From an uncultured Prevotellaceae bacterium (lineage in GTDB: Bacteria; Bacteroidota; Bacteroidia; Bacteroidales; Bacteroidaceae), in the NCBI GenBank assembly GCA_947165505.1, contig CAMVAT010000034.1, forward strand, positions 1-35,392: 35,392 bases of DNA. Direction: 5' to 3'. Shown piece after piece: positions 31,360-35,392 of the stretch (position 1 is the stretch's first letter; every line of letters starts with the position of its first letter). The position numbers and the translations under genes are program-made. The notes under the pieces were generated by a model. That model had not been told where the DNA came from, did no database searches, and saw nothing but the letters and a program-made list of their open reading frames with translations.

Positions 31360-32427
31360 TCACTCCCACCCCATGAGCCGGCGGAGGAAGGGGATGAGCT
31401 CTTCTGCCATTTTGGCGTGATGTGCCACATTGGGATGTCCCTGGCTACCCATGCCAAGAGATTTGTCGGCCTCGGAGAACTCAAATCGAAAGATGAGGGT
31501 ATCGCCCTGTTCGTACCGCTCGTGAATGATGGAATCTTGTGCGGTGCGCAGGTCGTCGCGCCGGCGCTGACTGAGCATAGGCCCTGCCATGAGCACGATT
31601 TTAGCGTCGTGGTAATTCTCTCGCAACTGCCTCAAAAACCGCCTGTAACCATTGACCAAGCCCGACAGGGTGTATTTGCCCGTGGTATCGTTGGTGCCGA
31701 GGGCCACGCACACCACATCCGGAGTATAGCGAGAGAAATCCCACATTTCTCCTTTCTTTGAATACATGGTATGCGGATAAATAAGCGGCATGATCTCGTC
31801 GGGAATCTTACCCATATAGTTTCTGTAGAACCCGATGCCCGAGCGAGCCACGACATGATATTGCGCCCCTAAGGCACGGGCGGTGAGGAAAGCGTAAGTG
31901 CGGCAGAAGTTTTGCAGCCTGTAATAAAAGGTTTTCTCTTTGCCATTGCCCTCGTTGCCATATCCGCAAGTGATGGAATTGCCGATGAACTCTATCTTAC
32001 GGTCAGAGAGACCGGGTTTGGCTACCAAGGAGGCGCCATCGTCGAGAAACAGGCCGTAGAAGACCGGTTTTTTATCATGTCCCTCGATGGCGTAGGTGAT
32101 GGTGAGCCGGTGTGAGCCCTGTTGGAGGTTTCTGGCAAGCGGAATAGAGTCTTTGTCCTTGGGTATTTCCAACTTGTAGGGTTCCAAATCGTCGATTTCG
32201 ATATAATAGAATCCACTGGCGGGTTTCACTTTCATCGCCACAGACGTGCCGGAGAAGACGGTAGAGATCTGCACACCGGGATAAGTCCACGCCACGGCGT
32301 TTTCCACTTGTGTAAAACTGACTCGGCCCATATAAGTGATATGTGGGTCGGTGGCGGAAATGAAGGTAGCCGACTGTGCTTTGAGGCCCGTCAGCAGCAG
32401 CACGAGGCATATTATGGTGGTGCGCAT
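31360..32427 (-). CDS. SGNH-hydrolase esterase, CE2-like (carbohydrate deacetylase)
   Basis: A 355-residue exported protein (signal ~MRTTIICLVLLLTGLKAQSA). Residues ~25-140 form a beta-sandwich domain as in CE2 acetyl esterases. Residues ~143-355 are the SGNH hydrolase: nucleophile S151 in EFIGNSITCGYG, oxyanion Asn in ALGTNDTTG, and the Asp/His block SQGHPNVAHHAKMAEEL near residue 331. CE2 enzymes remove acetyl groups from xylan or other glycans, which suits a plant-glycan or host-glycan user; the true substrate is not shown. It starts 16 nt after the second SGNH gene. Confidence 0.85.
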   Translation of the reverse strand: MRTTIICLVLLLTGLKAQSATFISATDPHITYMGRVSFTQVENAVAWTYPGVQISTVFSGTSVAMKVKPASGFYYIEIDDLEPYKLEIPKDKDSIPLARNLQQGSHRLTITYAIEGHDKKPVFYGLFLDDGASLVAKPGLSDRKIEFIGNSITCGYGNEGNGKEKTFYYRLQNFCRTYAFLTARALGAQYHVVARSGIGFYRNYMGKIPDEIMPLIYPHTMYSKKGEMWDFSRYTPDVVCVALGTNDTTGKYTLSGLVNGYRRFLRQLRENYHDAKIVLMAGPMLSQRRRDDLRTAQDSIIHERYEQGDTLIFRFEFSEADKSLGMGSQGHPNVAHHAKMAEELIPFLRRLMGWE

Positions 32428-32443
32428 ATTTTGTGGTTTGAGA

Positions 32444-33244
32444 TTAGAATCCTTTGTCTTTCACCTGCATGATGGTGAGGTTTTGTATGGGTGATTTCTG
32501 TTGTGGTGTGTTCATGACCACGGGATGGCGGGTCCATTCGCTCGACATCCACTCAGCCAGCGCATCCATCCACACCACAGCCCCTTTCATCGTAGGATGC
32601 AAGCCGTCGCGAGCGCGGTCCATCTGCATATCACGGCTGTCGAAGAACCGGTCGGCGCCCACTTCAGTCATGATTTGGTCGTTGTAGCCGTTGTCAATCC
32701 ATCTTTTCACTGCATGGGGGTTGTCTTTCGTATAACTGGGCGGTCCGATCCACACGAAGGGCAGGTCGCCCATCTGCTCCAGCACCCTGTTCACATTGCG
32801 GGTGACGGTGTTCATGTCCTTGATCGTGAGTTCGTTGCTGCCCATGCAGAGGACGACGAATGTGGGGTGATATTCGTTGATATAATGCTGAAGGGTGTGT
32901 GTCAGTCCCCAGCTGTATGACGACGACCCATACCACGACACGGTATAGAGCTCATGTCCGTTCTCTACCGCATAATTCCAGAAATAGTGAGCGATGGGCT
33001 CCGCCATCGAGTCGCCCACGAAGAGGAACCGCTGCGGACTCATGTCTTTTTCTTTTTTAGCGATGACCACGGTAGTGTCTGGCACTTCCGTTGCGACGGT
33101 GTCATTCACCTCCCGCTGACCGACAAGGCTGATTTTCCTCACGGGTTCATCGCCAATCATCAGATTGATCGGACTGATGGCGTAAGTGATGATGACCACG
33201 CACACATTAAACAATATCAGTAAGGTCTTAATTTGGCTGTTCAT
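32444..33244 (-). CDS. Membrane-anchored SGNH-hydrolase (DUF459-like)
   Basis: A 266-residue protein. The start at 33244 (MNSQIKTLLILFNVCVVIITYAI) gives an N-terminal membrane anchor and lies just past a promoter. SGNH blocks: FVGDSM (S79), GSNE (135-138) and DGLHPT (D213, H216). This form (GDSMAEP...SWYGSSSYSW) is often linked to O-acetylation or acetyl transfer on envelope glycans, but no MBOAT acyltransferase gene lies in the window. It forms a pair with the CE2-like esterase, suggesting addition and removal, or stepwise removal, of acyl groups on the same glycan (inference). Confidence 0.8.
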   Translation of the reverse strand: MNSQIKTLLILFNVCVVIITYAISPINLMIGDEPVRKISLVGQREVNDTVATEVPDTTVVIAKKEKDMSPQRFLFVGDSMAEPIAHYFWNYAVENGHELYTVSWYGSSSYSWGLTHTLQHYINEYHPTFVVLCMGSNELTIKDMNTVTRNVNRVLEQMGDLPFVWIGPPSYTKDNPHAVKRWIDNGYNDQIMTEVGADRFFDSRDMQMDRARDGLHPTMKGAVVWMDALAEWMSSEWTRHPVVMNTPQQKSPIQNLTIMQVKDKGF

Positions 33245-33267
33245 AAAGTCATTTTCAAATTGCGGGT

Positions 33268-33435
33268 GCAAAGGTACGATTAAGCGAGCGAAAACGCAAA
33301 TTTATTTGCAGTTTTATCTTTCCCACTGCGTGGCCGATGACTGTTGGTTCCGAGCGTGAGTACCTTCGGGCGAAGCCCAAAGGCGAATAAGCGAGTAAAA
33401 AGCAAAAGTTTTTTTGCTTTTTCGAGCGTGAGTAT
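33268..33435. repeat. Two damaged copies of the promoter-bearing repeat
   Basis: The first copy (33268-~33368) keeps GCAAAGGTACGATTAAGCGAG and GAGCGTGAGTACCTTCG but has a different, longer middle. The second (~33381-33435) keeps GCGAATAAGCGAG, the AAAAAGCAAAA/TTTTGCTTTTT stem and CGAGCGTGAGTA, but AAAGGCG has replaced AAAGGTACG, so its promoter is lost. Confidence 0.65.
33269..33300 (-). promoter_or_regulatory. Promoter of the SGNH pair
   Basis: Minus strand: TTTG (33297-33300), 20 bp, TACCTTTG (33269-33276), carried by the first repeat copy. The ATG is 24 nt past the -7 box. Confidence 0.7.
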
Positions 33436-33471
33436 TGTGTTGATCACAAGCTACAAAGGAGTCTCAACCCA

Positions 33472-33720
33472 TTATAGCCATTTGTACTGTTTGAGAACGG
33501 CCTTTATGACAGGAATCTCTTCAATGGAGTTGAATAGCAGGGCACATGCACGTACTCTTATCGTATCGTTGTCGAAGATGTCATATACCGAGTGTTCGGA
33601 ATCACGGATAGTCTGGAAAGCCTCTATCAATCCTTCCCATCTTTTGGTAGTAGGATTTCTTCTCAAATCACCAGATGATAATAATTGTTCTTGAAAACCT
33701 CCAGGTTTTATGACTTCCAT
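33472..33720 (-). pseudogene. Partial DUF1810-like gene
   Basis: An 82-residue product whose C-terminal half (AFQTIRDSEHSVYDIFDNDTIRVRACALLFNS...) parallels the C-terminal half of the DUF1810 protein at 33814-34194 (IF.NLGVLKIRSCMLLFSS...QVITKYKW). The N-terminal DUF1810 core (AQ..Y..A..EI..G....W..YIFPQL) is missing. It looks like a truncated duplicate, though a short functional form cannot be ruled out. The ~90 bp separating it from the full gene hold no frame. Confidence 0.5.
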
Positions 33721-33813
33721 AACATTATCATAATAACGTTTTAGGAATGGTGTCTATCTATCGAATCCAAAAGGACTTAAAAGGAAATTTGTAAACAAAA
33801 ATGTACTGTTTGC

Positions 33814-34194
33814 TTACCATTTGTATTTGGTTATTACTTGTTTGAATTCTGGAATGTCTGATAGTGAAGAAAACAAAAGCATACATGAACGGATTTTTAA
33901 AACTCCTAAATTACTAAATATCTCATATAATGGTTTCTCAGTATTTAGTATAATTTTAGTTACTCGAATTAATCTTTCTCTTAAAACAGGATGGTTGATA
34001 TATTCTTTTGCTTCCTCTCTATTGTTAAGTCCATAAAATTCAGTTAATTTACTCGTTCCTGAGCGTTTTAACTGTGGAAAGATATATCTAACCCAACATT
34101 CAAAACTTAGTTTTCCTTCTTGAATTTCTTTAATAGCGCGTTCATACATAGCATCCTGAGCTATTAAAAAACGATTTAAAGTTTCTTCTTTCAT
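33814..34194 (-). CDS. DUF1810 family protein
   Basis: A 126-residue soluble protein matching DUF1810: RFLIAQDAMYERAIKEIQEGK, CWVRYIFPQL, the Y-GLNNREEAKEYINHPVLRERL block, and LKIRSCMLLFSS near the end. The family is common in bacteria and has no settled function. The gene is AT-rich (unlike the sulfur locus and guaA). Its start follows the stop of a 42-codon frame by 2 nt. Confidence 0.8.
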   Translation of the reverse strand: MKEETLNRFLIAQDAMYERAIKEIQEGKLSFECWVRYIFPQLKRSGTSKLTEFYGLNNREEAKEYINHPVLRERLIRVTKIILNTEKPLYEIFSNLGVLKIRSCMLLFSSLSDIPEFKQVITKYKW

Positions 34195-34196
34195 AA

Positions 34197-34325
34197 TTAG
34201 ATAAAAGGAAATCCTGTACTTTTCTGTAGTTCAGATGTATTTGAATGAGCAATAAGTTCATCTAATTGACGATTAAGTTCTTCAATAGATTCTATCATTT
34301 CATCCCATGTCCATGGCTTTTCCAT
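34197..34325 (-). CDS. 42-residue hypothetical protein before the DUF1810 gene
   Basis: A 43-codon frame, MEKPWTWDEMIESIEELNRQ and on to KSTGFPFI, helical and acidic. Its stop (34197-34199) is 2 nt before the ATG of the DUF1810 gene, and the composition looks coding. It may be a small partner of the DUF1810 protein, in the manner of a two-gene module, but no known family was recognised. Confidence 0.5.
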   Translation of the reverse strand: MEKPWTWDEMIESIEELNRQLDELIAHSNTSELQKSTGFPFI

Positions 34326-34406
34326 ATTTTTTTATTTTTAGTATTTTTTAGATGTTATTTTTTTAAAATGGTTTAATTTACCTCCATTTTTTCTTGATTT
34401 AGATAT

Positions 34407-35021
34407 TTAATACATTTTCCGTTTACAATCATCACATAGTTTGATCTCTGATTTTCTCATAGCGCCTTCTTTGAGAATACACGACGGATTATTTTTTTCA
34501 CAATGATCTAAACCACGAAAAGAATGGAGAAACTCGTGTAAGATCACTTTCCAGAGTTGTGATTTGTCTTTTACACGGAAATCAGAAACTACAGACACCT
34601 TTTTCCCCATGTATGAGAGTCCTTGTACTCCCCAGTCTTCAATATCTCCTTTTGTCGCAGAGATATCTTCATGTACTAAGGCAATAACACCATCATGAGA
34701 ATTGTCAAATGTGGATTGTAAGAAATCAAGGATTTTTGTTCCACGATACCTGGTTCCTGCCTTATTATATAGGTCTTTTGACAGGTCTATGCGATCGCGA
34801 ACATCTACATAGTACTCCATACCAGTGTTCTCCTCAATCGCTTTTTCTATGACCGGAGCCAATTTCTGAGCTTCAGCTTTTGTGAATGAATTACACGGTT
34901 GTAACCACACGACGGGGGGACAACTACATATTAAAGCTTCTTCCTCATTAAAAGAAGGCTTCACCTCTTTGTTACATCCCACTAAGGTGAGCACGGCAAA
35001 TATAAATAACAGTTTTTTCAT
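34407..35021 (-). CDS. Archaemetzincin-like zinc-protease lipoprotein
   Basis: A 204-residue lipoprotein, lipobox LVGC (C16). The C-terminal half has the archaemetzincin arrangement: H162-E163-x2-H166, then G170, H173-C174, C181, and C196-x2-C199, which in that family build a catalytic zinc site and a structural Cys4 zinc site. The helix-to-third-His segment (HEFLHSFRGLDHC) has one residue more than the usual HExxHxxGxxHC, and HC to the next Cys is x6 instead of x4. The N-terminal half (~45-150) fits the peptidase fold (VIALVHEDIS; VSVVSDFRV). Surface or periplasmic peptidase of unknown target. AT-rich, probably acquired. Confidence 0.75.
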   Translation of the reverse strand: MKKLLFIFAVLTLVGCNKEVKPSFNEEEALICSCPPVVWLQPCNSFTKAEAQKLAPVIEKAIEENTGMEYYVDVRDRIDLSKDLYNKAGTRYRGTKILDFLQSTFDNSHDGVIALVHEDISATKGDIEDWGVQGLSYMGKKVSVVSDFRVKDKSQLWKVILHEFLHSFRGLDHCEKNNPSCILKEGAMRKSEIKLCDDCKRKMY

Positions 35022-35077
35022 AGATAAAAAAATGAAGTGTTTATGATTTTATGATATTGTTCTCGTTTTTCGTGATG

Positions 35078-35110
35078 CAAAGATAATACGGTTTCTACCT
35101 TAAAAACAAA
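35078..35110 (-). promoter_or_regulatory. Promoter of the archaemetzincin-like gene
   Basis: Minus strand: TTTG (35107-35110), 21 bp, TATCTTTG (35078-35085). The leader is ~56 nt. Confidence 0.7.
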
Positions 35111-35159
35111 TCATCCAGCCTTCGTTGTATGAAATAGCGGGGTTGTTGTACGAACGGCA

Positions 35160-35392
35160 ACGCCGGCTTACTACAGAATACAAGTTTCGCATGCTTAAGG
35201 AGTATAGGAGTTTAGGAGTTTTCGCGGATTTCAGCCGCTGGAGTTTAGACGTTAGTTTGATCAAAAACAGGTGCGCTACTACTATTGTCTAAACTCCCAC
35301 ACTCCCACACTCCCACACTCCAAAGAGCAAGGGGAGCTAAACTTTCAAGATAGAAGTGCAATTTCTTGGAGTAGTAAATATACATCCCTCTC
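35160..35392. repeat. Low-complexity repeats at the window end
   Basis: No gene was seen. GGAGTATAGGAGTTTAGGAG and GGAGTTTAGACG (35200-35252) on one side and the reversed array CTAAACTCCCACACTCCC... (35288-35325) on the other are of the GGGAGTnT type found at 6600-6663 and inside murU. The two halves are partly inverted and could pair. Confidence 0.6.

Overview
The window looks like a chromosomal segment of a Bacteroidales bacterium, most likely Prevotella or a close relative. The grounds are the promoter type (TTTG, 19-21 bp, TAnnTTTG), two BspA-like leucine-rich-repeat surface proteins, DUF4625 lipoproteins beside a TonB-dependent receptor, a RapZ domain fused to a sugar kinase, and GroEL with a GGMM tail. 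No species call can be made without a search. No tRNA, rRNA, CRISPR array or transposase gene was seen.

Layout. 1-2991: a BspA-like gene and a small gene of lower GC, bracketed by a ~165-bp direct repeat full of palindromes. 2992-8709 (minus strand): murU-like nucleotidyltransferase, an exported unknown, guaA, an HTH-like protein and a membrane Ser/Thr kinase; murU and guaA carry repetitive DNA read through in frame. 8736-12358 (plus): a Cys/His-rich small protein, a TonB receptor and two lipoproteins, probably for metal or metal-complex uptake. 12823-13467: hemolysin III family membrane protein. 13601-23150: the sulfur locus. 23157-24903 (minus): AmgK-RapZ fusion and a small membrane protein. 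25079-27523: second BspA-like protein. 28048-30091 (minus): groES-groEL. 30216-33244 (minus): TPR-like protein and two SGNH hydrolases. 33445-35021: an AT-rich stretch with DUF1810 proteins and an archaemetzincin-like lipoprotein, probably acquired.

The centrepiece is the sulfur locus. A ThiS/CysO-like carrier whose GGG is masked by a five-residue tail, a MoeB-like activating enzyme and a JAMM (Mec+-like) peptidase form one unit. A second unit encodes cysteine synthase, a DsrE-like and a TusA-like sulfur relay protein, an encapsulin shell protein with an inserted cyclic-nucleotide-binding-like domain (Family 2B architecture), a SufS-type cysteine desulfurase with a ~95-residue disordered N-terminal extension (the presumed cargo), and a MetY/cystathionine gamma-synthase-like enzyme. 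A NarL/FixJ response regulator is encoded convergently at the end. MetY lies just upstream.

The promoters of the carrier unit, of the cysK-encapsulin unit and of the regulator gene each carry the same three-half-site operator (ATACCN, 6 bp, NGGTAT, 4-5 bp, ATACCC-like). In all three its last half-site ends exactly 34 nt before the -7 box. This points to one autoregulated regulon that couples protein-thiocarboxylate sulfur transfer to an encapsulated desulfurase.
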